Assembly (NCBI GenBank): GCA_964020155.1
Contig: OZ026546.1
Location: 5,113,900-5,177,899, forward strand
DNA length: 64,000 nt
Source: Chondrilla cf. caribensis
Lineage: Eukaryota > Porifera > Demospongiae > Chondrillida > Chondrillidae
Direction of reading: 5' to 3'
The translations under genes and the position numbers were made by a program. Position 1 is the stretch's first letter; every line of letters starts with the position of its first letter. Under the pieces are notes generated by a model. That model was not told the DNA's origin, did no database searches, and was given only the letters and a program-made list of their open reading frames with translations. This document shows positions 1 to 11,402 of the stretch, in pieces.

Positions 1-406
1 TGTTGCAATCATCTCTAAGACTTTCTATGTCCAAAAGGTATACCTCCGGCCATTAATTTAAAATTTTAACAAAGTAATCAATATTAAGTAAATACTTCTA
101 GTTATACAGAGCCTGTAGGGTGTGATGTAAATTATTAGCAATGGTCAGCACTACAAAATTATAACTTAAGTGAGTGTATAGTAACAGCACCCGTACATGT
201 TACTTCAATTATTATAATGAATGAAATAAATTATAATTGATACAAAAGTGCATGATCACTCAGTTATATATGATAGATAAAAGATGTTTAATTGTATAAC
301 GACTCAATGGAAATAATGGTAAGAAAGAATAATAATAATATAATAATATACTACTTTTATATTCTTGATGAATTGAATGGTTGCTTCATCTGTATGCTAA
401 TTTAAC

Positions 407-1290
407 AAGTAATTCGAGTTTAAAAACTCGTGGGGCTGCCGCCCCCCGCACTCGAATTACTTGGCGTCTTTGTTAGGTTTAAAAGAACCTTCGCTGAAGT
501 TATTACGTTCGGCGGAGCTTCAGCGCACGAATTCTAGCCCAATTTCAAATTGTCAGCGTTCGAAATCGGCCATCTTTATTTCGCGCAATATAAATTCTAA
601 TATAAATTCATTGTTGCGGTTACGCGTAGGAACACATATTATATATACATAATATATCTATATATATGTGATAGGATCTGAGAAAAGGGGTCTTATGGCG
701 CCAACATTCGATTCCGAGTTAACCCTACTAACTTAAAACACGTGTACTAATCTACAGAATGCCGCTGTAAATTTCTGTATAGCTCATTTGGTTCCGAAGA
801 TACACGCGATTGAATGTTACCGTACACGTAACCACCATTCCGAGAAAATGCGATGATTGCTTACGTCCGAACATTCCGTATATCTTCGTATAATTCGTGA
901 CGTCATCTGGGCCTGTAGACTAGACTTGTATAATTCCATTGCGCGCGTGAATCGCGGTGTCCGCATAACTTCGTAACGAATAAAAATGGCGTATTTTCGG
1001 TAGATAATAATCAGTAGTAGCTCTATAACGCAAGATCGAACGGTCACCGCGCTTTCAGGGAACCTTCTACTAAACATTTAGATTGGATTTATTGCAGAAA
1101 AAAAAATTCAAAAAAATTACATGAAAACATGTTTTGACTCGTATCTCAGTTTACACAACAACGCCATAAGACCCCTTTTCTCAGATCCTACCACATATAT
1201 ATTATATATATCTATCTATCTATCGGACGAGCGTTACATACCGGAAGTGGAAATGAAAACAATATAGGGGCTGCCACAGGCAGCCCCTAA
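407..1290. repeat. Dispersed repeat A, copy 1, interrupted by a TIR element
   Basis: The repeat starts with a stem-loop (aagtaattcgagt ... actcgaattactt around a GC-rich loop) and ends with an aggggctgcc / ggcagcccct inverted pair. The same sequence occurs at 12057-12402 as about 346 bp without interruption. Here the body is split by the TIR element at 667-1195. A degenerate copy of its start is visible at about 8394-8425. No coding capacity is evident. Confidence 0.8.
667..1195 (-). mobile_element. 529-bp TIR element (copy 1) with an 86-codon ORF
   Basis: The ends are near-perfect inverted repeats (taggatctgagaaaagg ... ccttttctcagatccta, continuing through tcttatggcg). A second copy lies in the opposite orientation at 18675-19200. 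Both copies keep an 86-codon ORF (817-1077 minus here) starting MFSRRFPESAVTVRSC, with only a few substitutions. The ORF resembles no transposase I recognise, so a non-autonomous MITE is the simplest reading. The insertion interrupts repeat A in an AT-rich tract, so the target duplication (perhaps TA) cannot be resolved. Confidence 0.85.
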
Positions 1291-2150
1291 AAAAATTGAA
1301 TCACTACACATGTGTGCACAATTTCATAAGATTCTTATACACAGAATATGTATACAAACTTAAATACAAACACATAGAGCAAGAATCACAGGCCAGGAAA
1401 TAATGTACAATGACAAGTAGTGCATACAGTAGCATACACTGTCAGGTACCCTCTTACTTACACATACAGTAGCCCAGTCACACCACAATAAGAATACAAT
1501 ATTTCAAACTGAAAGTGAAGAAGCCATTGAATTACGCACGGTTCAGACACCAAGCAATTACCATACAAACAAACTAATGGTAACAAGAACAAACATGAAG
1601 AGGACGTGGACAGCAATTGAAACTCAAACAGTAAATAGTCTGGAAATCACACACTCATGCAAGCATGCACGCATCCACCACACACGCGTACACACACACA
1701 CATACATACACTTGAGGCATAGACACTTCACAGTTGGCACTCATGGATAACAGTATACGAACATACAATACAATCACTGAAGACATTAGGATATTATAGT
1801 GAAAGACTCACAGAAAGTAACTATCTATCATGACTAATATAAATTACATGCATGTGTTGGTGGACCTGTGCTCAGATTGGACTTCCGTACAATGTCATGG
1901 TTCACGAGTTGCAGGTAAAAGGAAGACTTTGTGGAGAACCATTGCTGGAATCAGTTGAATTATTCTATATTAATTAATAAGAATAGTGAAGTAAAATGAC
2001 TCCTATATATACATAAACACACAACAATCATGTACATTACATGGGTTCTTGTAGATTTAATTTAGCAGGCGGCTGAAGGTACTTCCTCTGTTAGAGTATT
2101 ATATCCACAACTCATCTAACAATAATTTACAGAAATAAATGCATGATCAA

Positions 2151-2598
2151 TAAGTCGTAATAAGTATAGTTCGTGAGATCGCACTACCATAATCTTTGTG
2201 GTCTGAGGTAGACTCCTGTAAACGCTGTTTTGGAATAATGTCTTTCCGGGCTTCAAAACTATTGACTCCGCTTCGGCACGGAAACAATTAACCTCGCTCG
2301 CGCTCGGTGATGATGATATTCTCGTCTTCCTAGGTATTCTTTGTCCTGGCTGTATTATTTTGTGTAGCAGAAGGTGAGCTTGTCCATCCGCGTATTGATT
2401 GTTGTTGTTGAGTAAAATGTGATTGATCGTTAATTTCGCTCTTAGATAGTTGTCTCTGTTAGATTTCTGAATCAGTGGAACTTACCGTCTGTGGTGTCCG
2501 ATAATCGATGTTTTGCTCTATTCCATGCATAATATACATTTCGAATTGTCCCCACACCAGTTAACATCATAAACGCTGGAATATTATAATTATTATAG
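2151..2598. other. Non-coding gap
   Basis: No gene is seen. A stretch at about 2278-2314 (ggaaacaattaacctcgct followed by a cgctcggtgat block) recurs at 37392-37424, the right end of the DNA inserted in the R5 signal exon. A ggtgtccgataatcgatg-type stretch near 2490 resembles the end of the foldback element at 20055-20829. These look like debris of dispersed elements. Confidence 0.4.
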
Positions 2599-2986
2599 TG
2601 TAACGTCGGGTATTACGGGACACCTAAGGAAAAGTCCTTCAATTTAATCGAATACAACGCCTTATCGGGAACATATTAGTTAGGATACATAGAGTGGATG
2701 TCCTCCATTCACAGGAGTAACTAGACCTCCGTCCGATTCTGCGTGAAGAAGTTACAAAGTGTTATGTGGAGACCGTGTGTAGTATCTGTATGTACCCATT
2801 ATTACTTTAGAGTTCACAGTTATTTGAACTAGGCTTATCTTGTGTTCTACTTGTGATGTAATGCATGTGGTTTTGCTTTATAGGGTATGATTCATCTGTG
2901 ACACACGTGTAGTGCCACGTGGTTCTTGTAGTTGACTTATTGGTGATTTATTGTTGAACGAGTGAAGTGTTGTTCGCGATATCACA
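2599..2986 (+). repeat. Putative 5' LTR of a Ty3-type retrotransposon
   Basis: A 388-bp block starts TGTAACG and ends CA at 2986, directly before a tggcgacgagg leader and the gag reading frame. Position and TG...CA ends fit a 5' LTR. No second copy is present downstream in this window, so the boundaries rest on position and end dinucleotides only. Confidence 0.45.
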
Positions 2987-3006
2987 TTTCTGGCGACGAG
3001 GATGGG

Positions 3007-3606
3007 ATGGCTACCCCGTATGGACAGATCGCGGCATTTCACCCAGAGTCCGACTCAATCAAGGCTTACCTTGAGCGCGTTAAATTGTACTTCGTGGCCA
3101 ACAAGGTGAACGAAGAGGTTCAAGTCCCCATTCTACTCAGCTGTATCGGCGCGCCCACTTATTCGCTCCTCAGTGATCTCCTCGCGCCGTCCGCGCCCAG
3201 TTCCAAGTCCCTTCAGGAAATTTCAGACGCGCTATCCAAGCATTTTGAGCCTAAGCGTGTGATAATTGCCCAGCGATTTCACTTCCACAAGCGCGATCAG
3301 CTGGAAGGTGAGAGCATGGCCGATTATGATGCCAAACTAAGGAAGCTGGCCACCCACTGTGATTTTGGAAACCACCTGGAGGAGGCACTACGTGACCGTT
3401 TCGTGTGCGGTCTTCGGCACGAAGCAATCCAGCGCCGGCTACTCTCTGAAGTGGACCTCACCTACACAAAGGCTTTGGACATCGCCAGTGCCATGGAAGC
3501 GGCCAATAGGGACGCGAAGGCCTTTCAGTCGGTGGAGCCAACGCTTAAGAAATTGCACAGCCGAGCCAAAGCTAAGGATACTCAGCCATGTTTTCGATGT
3601 AAATAG
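3007..3606 (+). CDS. gag: Ty3-type Gag (capsid/nucleocapsid) with broken zinc knuckle
   Basis: A Gag-like protein of about 199 residues. The start at 3007 (MATPYGQIAAF) is preferred over an in-frame ATG at 2962 because it follows the putative LTR and leader and matches the usual Gag start. The body has the helical capsid look of retrotransposon Gag. The frame stops right after the first half of a CCHC zinc knuckle (CFRC near 3590-3601); the rest of the knuckle (GH....C) continues one frame over in the pol frame. In an intact element Gag would package the RNA and Pol. The single-base break suggests an inactive copy, although a programmed shift cannot be excluded. Confidence 0.75.
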   Translation: MATPYGQIAAFHPESDSIKAYLERVKLYFVANKVNEEVQVPILLSCIGAPTYSLLSDLLAPSAPSSKSLQEISDALSKHFEPKRVIIAQRFHFHKRDQLEGESMADYDAKLRKLATHCDFGNHLEEALRDRFVCGLRHEAIQRRLLSEVDLTYTKALDIASAMEAANRDAKAFQSVEPTLKKLHSRAKAKDTQPCFRCK

Positions 3607-5548
3607 GCCAGGCCATAGTGCTACCACCTGCAAGTTTAGGGAGGCGGAATGTCACGCCTGTGGCAAGAAGGGCCACATCGCCCCAGCCTGCAGATCCAAG
3701 AGCAAGGGTTCGGCCCAGCCACAAAAGCAGGGGAAGCCCAGCAGGAACCACCACAAAGCCCATCAGATTTGTTCGAAAGAGGTGCCGACAGGGGAGGATT
3801 CCAGCAGCGACGAGTATTTTCTGCACAAGCTTGGCGAGAAATCCAGCCCCATCACCGTATCGCTGGTAGCCAATGGAAAGCCCTTGGAGATGGAGGTAGA
3901 CACTGGGGCCGACATCTCAATCATCTCAGAAGAGACCAGAAAGGTACTGTTCCCCAACCAGAAGATCTACAAATCTGACCTGGTTTTGAAGACATACACC
4001 GGTGAGCCGATCACAATCATTGGTAACCTGCATGTACACGTGCAGTACAGGGATCAGTTTGCAAAGTTGGTCCTAGTTGTGGTGGAAGGCAATGGTCCCA
4101 GCCTTCTCGGCCGAAATTGGCTCAAGTATATCAAGTTAGATTGGGGCAGAATTGCCCAGATGCATTCCACGCGGCTGACGACCTTGAATTCCGTTCTTGA
4201 CCAGCACCAGGCACTTTTCAAGGAAAGCCTGGGGACCATAGAGCCTTACCGAGCCACCCTTCATGTGCAACCGGATGCCACCCCCAAATTTTTCAAACCA
4301 CGCCCGGTGCCCTTGGCAATCAAGGATGCTATTGGTCGGGACCTTGATCGGATGGAAAAAGATGGTGTCATTGAGCGTGTGGACCACAGTCAATGGGCCG
4401 CACCCATTGTAGCTGTTCCAAAGAAAGACGGGAGTTTCCGTATCTGTGGAGATTTCAAGGTGACTATCAATCAAGCCCTGGCTGTTGACCAGTATCCCCT
4501 GCCCAAGCCAGAAGAGCTTTTCGCCACACTCACTGGAGGCAAGGTCTTTACTAAGCTAGACCTTTCGCAAGCTTACCTCCAGCTGCAGCTCGATGAGGAG
4601 TCCACTGCTTACGTCACCATAAACACCCATCAAGGCCTCTATCGGTTCAAGAGACTCCCATTTGGAGTTGCCTCTGCTCCCGCCATGTTCCAGAAACTGA
4701 TGGACACAGTGTTGCAAGGACTACAGGGAGTGATTTGCTACATTGATGACATACTCATCAGCACCAGTGACGAAAGGAGCCATTTGGACGTCTTGGGGGA
4801 AGTACTAACTCGTCTGGAGAAGCACGGGTTTCGCCTCAAGCGGGAGAAATGCCAGTTCCTGTTGTCATCTGTCGAGTATCTGGGACATCAGATCAATGCC
4901 AGTGGAATTCAGACTACACCCGACAAGATCGACGCTGTCGTCAAGGCACCACCCCCAGAGAATGCTACGGAACTCCGCTCATTTTTAGGGTTGGTGAACT
5001 ACTATGGGAAATTTGTCCCACACCTCTCCACAGTTTTGCACCCTCTCAATCACCTCCTCAAAGACAATGTGAAGTGGAGTTGGACACAGGAATGCTCCGA
5101 GTCGTTTAGCCGAGCAAAGGAAGAATTGGCATCCGCCCGTGTCCTCACACATTATGATCCGAAGTTGCCTCTCAACATGGCCGCTGATGCCTCAGCGTAT
5201 GGCGTGGGAGCTGTACTTTCCCACGTCTTCCCAGATGGTACTGAAAGACCTGTTGCATTCGCCTCACGTACCCTGTCTCCCAGCGAGAAGAACTACGCGC
5301 AGGTGGAAAAGGAAGCTCTCTCTCTGATTTTCGGGGTGAAGAAGTTCCACCAATACCTGTATGGGAGACGGTTCACCCTTGTTACTGACCATAAGCCACT
5401 CACAGCTATCCTCGGCCCTAAGAAAGGCATTCCATCTCTAGCCGCTGCTAGACTCCAACGATGGGCAATCCTCCTTTCTGCCTATGAGTACAGCATCGCA
5501 TACAAGCCATCATTGGAACACAGCAATGCAGATGGGTTGTCTAGGTAG
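3602..5548 (+). pseudogene. pol: Ty3/Gypsy-type Pol: protease, reverse transcriptase, RNase H; no integrase
   Basis: The open frame actually runs from 3359, but its first part only shadows gag. From 3602 it holds the second half of the first zinc knuckle and a complete CHACGKKGHIAPAC knuckle. An aspartic protease DTGAD site follows (about 3898-3912), then the reverse transcriptase with the YIDD catalytic motif (about 4738-4749) and an RNase H domain (ADASAYGVGAVLSH, about 5184-5225), ending NADGLSR-stop. The domain order is that of Ty3/Gypsy elements. The integrase that normally follows RNase H is absent, and no 3' LTR is seen. The copy is therefore 3'-truncated and could not transpose by itself. 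Confidence 0.88.
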
Positions 5549-5919
5549 TTTCGGGACAGTCTCGAGAACTGAAAAAGTCCTATTTCGAAAATCCTACCTA
5601 AAATAAAGATGCTAATCTTCTATATAACCATTGTGTTCCAAAAGTTATCCGTCTCTTCGTTGTGGACTTACCATAGACACTCTATACGTAGTATAGAGAG
5701 TCTATGGACTTGTATACGATGGATTAAATACGCCGCAATTACTGAACGCTTATGCTATTTCTGGACAACGTATTAGAGCCCCGTAAAATATAGAGCAGGT
5801 CGGAATTTTGTAAATATGTGAGCCTATGTTATTTTCCAATGTTCCTATGCTATAAATCAATGCACCAATTTTTCTATAAACAAAAACTATAATAACACTA
5901 TTTTGCCCAATGGCATATA
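5549..5919. other. Non-coding gap after the retrotransposon
   Basis: No gene, integrase remnant or LTR is visible. The only structure is the perfect palindrome at 5671-5707. Confidence 0.5.
5671..5707. repeat. Perfect 37-nt palindrome
   Basis: Arms ccatagacactctatac and gtatagagagtctatgg flank a 3-nt loop (gta). The single central a of each arm is the only non-pairing position. It could be a cruciform-prone site or the tip of a decayed foldback element. Confidence 0.7.
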
Positions 5920-6622
5920 TGTAAGAAGCAAGAGAGTGAGAAGGATGCTAGTTAATAGAGGAGGAACAGCACCATTGAGATGGGAAGGTGGCAAGGAGTG
6001 GAGAGGGAAAGAAGAATATGCAAAGAATGTGAGAGGCTCAGTGAGGGAATAAAAGATGTCTGCCACTTGCTATTTGCAGTGCCCTACCTGGGAACACTTG
6101 AGGATACCATTGATTGATAAAGTCGCTGAGATGGATGGTTTTAAAGGAAAGAGTAACAGGGAGAAGACAGTGTTCATATTATCACAAACCTGTTCAAAGA
6201 ATAATATTTTAAACCATCTTAGTGTAATGTGGTCAGCCAGATTTGGCGTGAAACTAATTATTTTGTCATTGTGATGGATTTCATTTAGTGTACTTAGTCT
6301 AGATACTCCATAGTTAGTTCTGATGTGTATTGATGCTATAGTGCTACATAGGACCATTGGCATAGGCAGAGGAATGCATGGTTTGGCAAGTGAGGGGGGG
6401 GGGGGGGCTGAAGGCAATGGTGCTGAACTCATGAATAATATTGCAATTGCGTCCATACATGCAATACTCTTCATAGACATTCTTGGCCCCACCTTTGTGA
6501 TGAGTGGGGGGCATGGCCCCCCTGGCCCCCATGCACTGTTCCGCCGCCTATGATTGGTATGTCCTAGCACCTTCGAGTTTGCTGCCCTCAAATTATTATT
6601 GATTGATTGATTGATTGATTGA
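5920..6622 (+). mobile_element. LINE 3' end relic with zinc-binding RT C-terminus
   Basis: Translations in neighbouring frames give RRICKEC followed by CYLQCPTWEHLRIPLIDKV (6068 on) and an open stretch to 6274. This is the C-x2-C ... C-x3-C cysteine cluster and following helix seen at the C-terminus of non-LTR retrotransposon reverse transcriptases. At least one frameshift separates the cysteine pairs. A 3' region with a G-run (about 6396-6408) follows, then an (attg)n tail at 6597-6622, which is a typical LINE 3' terminus. Confidence 0.55.
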
Positions 6623-7544
6623 TATAATGGTATTCTTTTCTTTTACTATATTATAATCCCTTTTGGCTACTATGAAGTTGTGGGGAAGGTGAAAATGGAT
6701 TTTTAAACTTTTTTGGAATTAAACATGGCATGTTTTGTCATGCACATGAGAACATTGCCAGACCATTATTTTTCTGCAACATTGCTCACAAGCTTCAAAA
6801 TGATCTTATGAATTTGATAATATAAGTAGAAAAATTGCCATGAGTGGGCATGGATTGATTATACAGGGTAATTCTTAGCAGTGATTGATACCAAAAAATT
6901 AGCTGGATATCATAAGGTGTTGAAAAACGTAGGCATGCATCCAGGAGAAGTGCTACTTTTAGCTAAAACCCACACATTTCAAAGATCATACTCCACGTAT
7001 AATTGTACTAGCCCTGGTAATGTCCAGTGCCCAGTAATTGCCTCCTTCTCAAAATACCCGTGACATTACTCTATCCCATATTTCTGCTATGGAATGTTTC
7101 TCTTTAAAATTATTCACCACACTCCCACTTCCGCAGTATAGGCTTGATGTGAGTTTTTGAAAGTGATTTTGAAATAAATAATAGCAATCTAGACAAATTT
7201 TAATGTAAGCAGAATTTCAGCATGTGGCCAAGAAACTGTTCTCGCAAATCACTACTAAATTCTCCTACCCCTCGGGATGAATATCAACTACCAAATTGCC
7301 AACAGCCCCTTTTTAACCAGTGAGAGGCATTCACGTTGATAAGTACACAAGCATTAGTGTACCCCACTAAAAACCGAGTACACTAGGAGTAGTAGTGAAG
7401 ATAGCTAACGAAGTTAGTAAGAACAATAGAACATCAACTCGTGATAATCCACACAGCCGTGTGGTCTCGCCGGTGTGTGACTGCAGTTAGCAGTAGTCAC
7501 CGGTGTAGTATGAAAGGAGAATTGTGTAGGCTGGTTTCTGTGGT
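6623..7544. other. Non-coding gap upstream of R1
   Basis: This is where the signal-peptide exon and promoter of receptor R1 would be expected. No exon resembling the MTVSS... signal exons of R2-R7 is found, and the promoter motif shared by the other members is absent. R1 may have lost its 5' end or gained an unrecognised one. Confidence 0.45.
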
Positions 7545-7612
7545 GGCTTCGTGGCTCAGTGGTTTATGACGGTTTTAGTCAGACACCCTGGGTTCGAGTC
7601 CCGCAGTTGCCG
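7545..7612 (+). repeat. tRNA-like Pol III unit (tRNA-derived SINE head or tRNA pseudogene)
   Basis: TGGCTCAGTGG at 7552-7562 matches the Pol III A box and GGTTCGAGTCC at 7591-7601 matches the B box exactly. A T5 run at 7614-7618 could terminate Pol III. Spacing fits a tRNA, but the acceptor and T stems have several mismatches, so a functional tRNA is unlikely. The unit sits about 130 bp upstream of the R1 Ig exon. Confidence 0.5.
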
Positions 7613-7748
7613 GTTTTTCGCTTTTCTCCTTTCTCTCTCAGCAGGCTGAATTCCACTTAGCTTTCGTATTAGCGTACCTTGTATCACAATTGCTCCTGTA
7701 TCTGTTGCTTGGATAATCTGCCATTTTATACTCCTATATATAATGTAG

Positions 7749-8292
7749 GCAACCTGACACCAGGTGGTATGGTCTCAGTGGACTTTGGTAGTGCACAGAC
7801 CTTCATTTGCAGAGTACCTGATAAACCACTCGGCTGGAATATCACTGGATTGAGTGGGATAAATATAACAGGACCTTTCCATGCACGTTATGCATCCTTC
7901 ATGAATCCCAGGATCCCTTCTAATGATACCGGAGAGACTACTCAGGTTGGTGTGTCTACTCTTACTATCTCTGGATTCAGTACTGTAACATCAGACAATG
8001 GAGGAACTATACAGTGTATTAACACACATAATGGTAAGGTTAAGGGAATGGCTACAATATCAGTAGGTGAGTTAGTGTGTTTATAATATGCAAAGATATT
8101 ATGCAAGGATGTGCTTTTGAGGTGAATACCTTTGTGCTTCTTTGCATGTATCATATATTTCAAATATGGGATCGAAAAGTGTGGTATTGAAAGACTTATT
8201 AACAAATTTACACATGCCATAAAATGAACTATATTTCCTTTAGTGAGCTTTACCATCAATGTTTCATTGTTATAATAGATACACACGCGCGT

Positions 8293-8348
<56 letters not shown>

Positions 8349-11011
8349 CACGCACACACACAGTGTGTGTGCATATATGAATGAAAAGTAGCAAGTAATT
8401 GGAGTTATAAACTCATGGGGCTGATGCCATATACATACTACCACCCCCAACACATGTTCTTCTAATTTAATGTATACTTCCTGTCGACCTACAAGTGAAT
8501 CTGCTAATCTGAGTGCAGACCTGGAGGTATGTAATAGTATTACTCTACATCTACAGTGGTCCCAACCAAGTGAACCTATTGACATCACCTCTTCAGTTAG
8601 CTGTACTCCACCATCACCAGGTTGTACTGAAGTACAACCAGTCCATGTACTAAACAATTCTCGCAAAAATGTGCAACAAAGTTCAAAAAGTGCATAATAT
8701 CACCACATTCATTTTAATTGTTATTATACTGATGGTCTGTGTGTTAAAAGTGTATCGGATTGCAGCCATGAAGTGAAGGGACTTTGAAGTGTACTTAATA
8801 TATAGTGTTTCTTAAAGTTAAATTCTTAAAATATATGTTATATGTGGTATAATTGCCTTGATCCTCTTCTTTGTTATATTGTCTTGTAGACCTACTGCCA
8901 CTTCCACCTCCAACTAATGTAACTGCAACTGTAGAGACATGTAACGTTACTCTACAGTGGGACCAGCCGAGGGAACCTAATGACATCATTGCTTCAGTTA
9001 GTTGTACACCAGGTTGTAGTGCCTGTACAGCCAGTCCATGTACTATCACTGGTCTCAATCCAAGTACTGAGTATGAGTTTACTGTGACTCTCAAAAGTGG
9101 ACAGTGTAGAGCTAGCATGAATACAACTACAGCTAGAACAAATTGTGAGATCCCAACTTTGCTTGATATGTATTAATGATTTCTTAGCAGCTTGTGTCAA
9201 TCATCTCCCTGTAGGCCCAGAACGTATATCCCTGTTTGTGTAATCATGAATGATATCCTTGTGTTACCACCCAAGGCCATGCATGAATTATAGAAAAGCC
9301 TGGACAGTGACACTTCCCGGTCTCCCTTAGGATTTAGAACAGCTTGTATGTCTCAGACATGTGCTCATTACCAGTAGAAATGCCATTGATCAGTATATAG
9401 TGGACTCTTTTCCAATAGGTCTTTATTGTATGAATTATTAATAAGTATATGTCTGAGAACTGGCAAAATATGTGGACTGCATGCTGACATTGTGTTGTCT
9501 ATTACACCATTCTCCTCCCTTGCAGTTGAGAGGCTTCCTTCATGTCCCTCGAGTGTGGTGGCTGTTGGCAAGGGTGACAATGATGCTATTACTGTTACCT
9601 GGCAACAACCTCCTAATACTCCTCCAGTCACATCCACTACAGTCACCTACTGTCCTACATCATCACCGAACTGTGGAAATAGTATGACCTGTTCCAGTCC
9701 ATGTACTATTAGTGGACTAGATCCTGGTACAGAGTATCAGTTTACAGTTATTCCAAACAACAACTGTGGAAGTCCTACTGGATGTACTGGGAATACTGCT
9801 ACTGCAGAAACAGCTTGTGAGTGGAGCTAAGTGTTTGAGAACGAGTCAGAGGACTATAATTTGTATATAGGCTTTAATATTCAGGAATGTTGTTAACATT
9901 TTAACTCGATGAACCACTACTTGGCTATATTTCATTTTCAAAATCATTGTTTTACCCCATATAGCATGATATTATCCCATGCACCCACACAAATCTGCAT
10001 GTACAGGATGAGATCTGCTCATATACCATGTAGATATCGATATACAGCATGAATAGTAGTTTCCTAGCACACAAGTACTAAATATCACATAATAATTTCC
10101 ACTACAATCCAATGAAAGAGAACAGTCTTTAGGGTACAAACGTATTATTCAAATCATGTCATTTGGTACGTTTTCATATAATTTTAATAATATATAATAA
10201 TACAATGTCTTATAATATGGTGGATACCTGCAATGTCTTCATTGACATACGTACAAAGGGCCAAACTCAACACTATATCGCTATCTTCAATGAATATTGA
10301 ATAATGTTTTTTGTTATATAGGACTTGGTGACTGTATAGACCTTATGGAATATTTATGTTTTCTAATCATTACTAGCCCTGAGAATTGGCTGTAATTGTC
10401 AAATCGATTATCAGTACATATCATCTGATTGATTAATCGATTAGTAATTGAGTGGGCATAACTGGAAACCACTCCCACCTCACTAGACTGAGTAGTCATC
10501 CAATAGACTTGAAGTCCATAGAGTCCTTTTCACATTTTAGGTACAATACTGAACCCATGGAGTGAATGTTCTGGGTAATAAGGTGGGGTTGGCTTCCTGT
10601 TCTACTCACTTATTAATTATTTCTGTGATTAATCGATTTGCTTGCACTAGTAACGGTAGTCAGATTTAAAATGATTGATTAGTCAATTAAGCACAGCACT
10701 AATTATTACATACATCTTGTATATATTATCCCACTTGTATAGGTATAGTATTATGTCCAACATGTACATCTCAGTCATGTACATGTCCACCAGTCCAACT
10801 TCTAACTGGCATCATACCAACTGTTGTGCTCTTGTTGGCTAATGTGGTCAGTGTAGTGGTCGTCTTTTTCATAACAAGACACTGCTACAAGAAGACATCT
10901 CAAAAGAGTTCTCCTTCAAAAGGTGAAGATGTCTATGATCAAGTGGAGGGACCAAAGACCAATGAAGACATTGTAATGTCTGACAGTCCAGCATATGGTC
11001 CAGTGAAGTAG
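7749..11011 (+). CDS. R1: Ig-FN3 receptor with short tyrosine tail (5' end not found)
   Basis: Exons: Ig-like 7749-8066, FN3 8890-9144, FN3 9526-9816, transmembrane-tail 10743-11011 (stop). All internal borders are AG/GT in phase 1, and the joined frame is open (about 377 residues without a signal peptide). The Ig exon has the FIC cysteine, a Trp (LGW) and the SDNGGTIQC D-x-G...C motif. A short cysteine-rich stalk precedes the membrane helix (GIIPTVVLLLANVVSVVVVF) and a basic anchor. In the tail the first ITAM-like tyrosine is Asn (TNEDI instead of TYEDI), leaving YDQV and YGPV. A further FN3 between the Ig and first FN3 exons is decayed (8490-8660). Likely a type I membrane receptor; the ligand is unknown. 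Confidence 0.75.
8293..8347. repeat. (CA)n microsatellite
   Basis: An almost pure CA run of about 55 bp in the first visible R1 intron. Both flanks also contain CA/GT-rich sequence. Confidence 0.95.
8490..8660 (+). pseudogene. Decayed FN3 exon of R1
   Basis: The translation carries the family core (ITLHLQWSQPSEP ... SVSCTPPSPGC). The splice acceptor AG has become CG (cctgtcg before acctac), and similarity stops after the CCATGTACT position, so the second half of the domain is missing. It is probably never spliced in. Confidence 0.75.
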
Positions 11012-11402
11012 GAAAAGACCTGGTGTGTGTGGTGTGACTGATCTTATACTATAACATAGAATGTAGGTTAACTGGTAGGTTGACCGTAGTTAATGGGGTC
11101 ACTCGTAACTAGACTGCTCTGGTGGCTACGTAAGCGTCGAGTATTGAGTGCTCTGTGATCACAGTAACCTCAATAGTAGTCTCGCGATGTGCGGCCGACG
11201 CGCATACGGAGCATGCGCATATAGGTGCTACCACGCCGTTGTGATCTCAGCCTGGAAACCCTCTGCATAGGTTAGATTCTTGAAGTACTGTTTCGGGGCA
11301 TCACAGCTTCCAACTACTACATATGCACAACTACTTGTTGTCAATGACTATAAGAGCTTAAACAAGCCATCTCAGCTGCAGACTTGATCTGTCTTGACTT
11401 GA
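11012..11402. other. R1 3' flank
   Basis: No gene is seen. The first part (gacctggtgtgtgtggtgtgactgat) matches sequence just after the stop codons of R3 and R5, so it is shared 3' UTR. Confidence 0.5.

Larger units (their letters stand above)
1..2150. repeat. Duplicated spacer DNA (tail-to-tail spacer copy)
   Basis: No gene is visible apart from the nested elements listed separately. Outside those elements the sequence aligns by eye with 41350-42300, which lies 3' of receptor R5: the same run of an acagcac/tgttact block, a tgaattgaat block, a cttgaggcatagacac block near 1710 and 41995, and gcatgtgttggtgg near 1852 and 42109. Partial copies are at 21480-22230, 25735-26130 and 34610-35440. The left edge therefore probably lies just 3' of another plus-strand receptor outside the window. 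Confidence 0.6.

Noticed and set aside
2962..3006. Gag start at 2962
   Set aside because: It would begin inside the putative LTR; the in-frame ATG at 3007 follows the leader and gives a usual Gag start.
3359..3601. First 80 codons of the long pol-frame ORF as coding
   Set aside because: They overlap the gag frame and show no Pol features; similarity begins at the zinc knuckle near 3602.
6323..6553. ORFs across the G-run region (6070-6591 minus, 6323-6553 plus)
   Set aside because: They lie in a LINE 3' region with a homopolymer run and have no protein-like composition or matches to neighbours.
7549..7612. Functional tRNA gene
   Set aside because: Box A and box B are good, but acceptor and T stems have several mismatches, so a SINE or pseudogene is more likely.
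10826..11011. Plus-gene tails as ITIM tails
   Set aside because: The residue two before Tyr is Asp/Glu, Lys or Pro in YDQV, YEDI and YGPV, not S/I/V/L, so they do not meet the ITIM consensus. The YEDI-x7-YGPV spacing fits an ITAM-like reading better.
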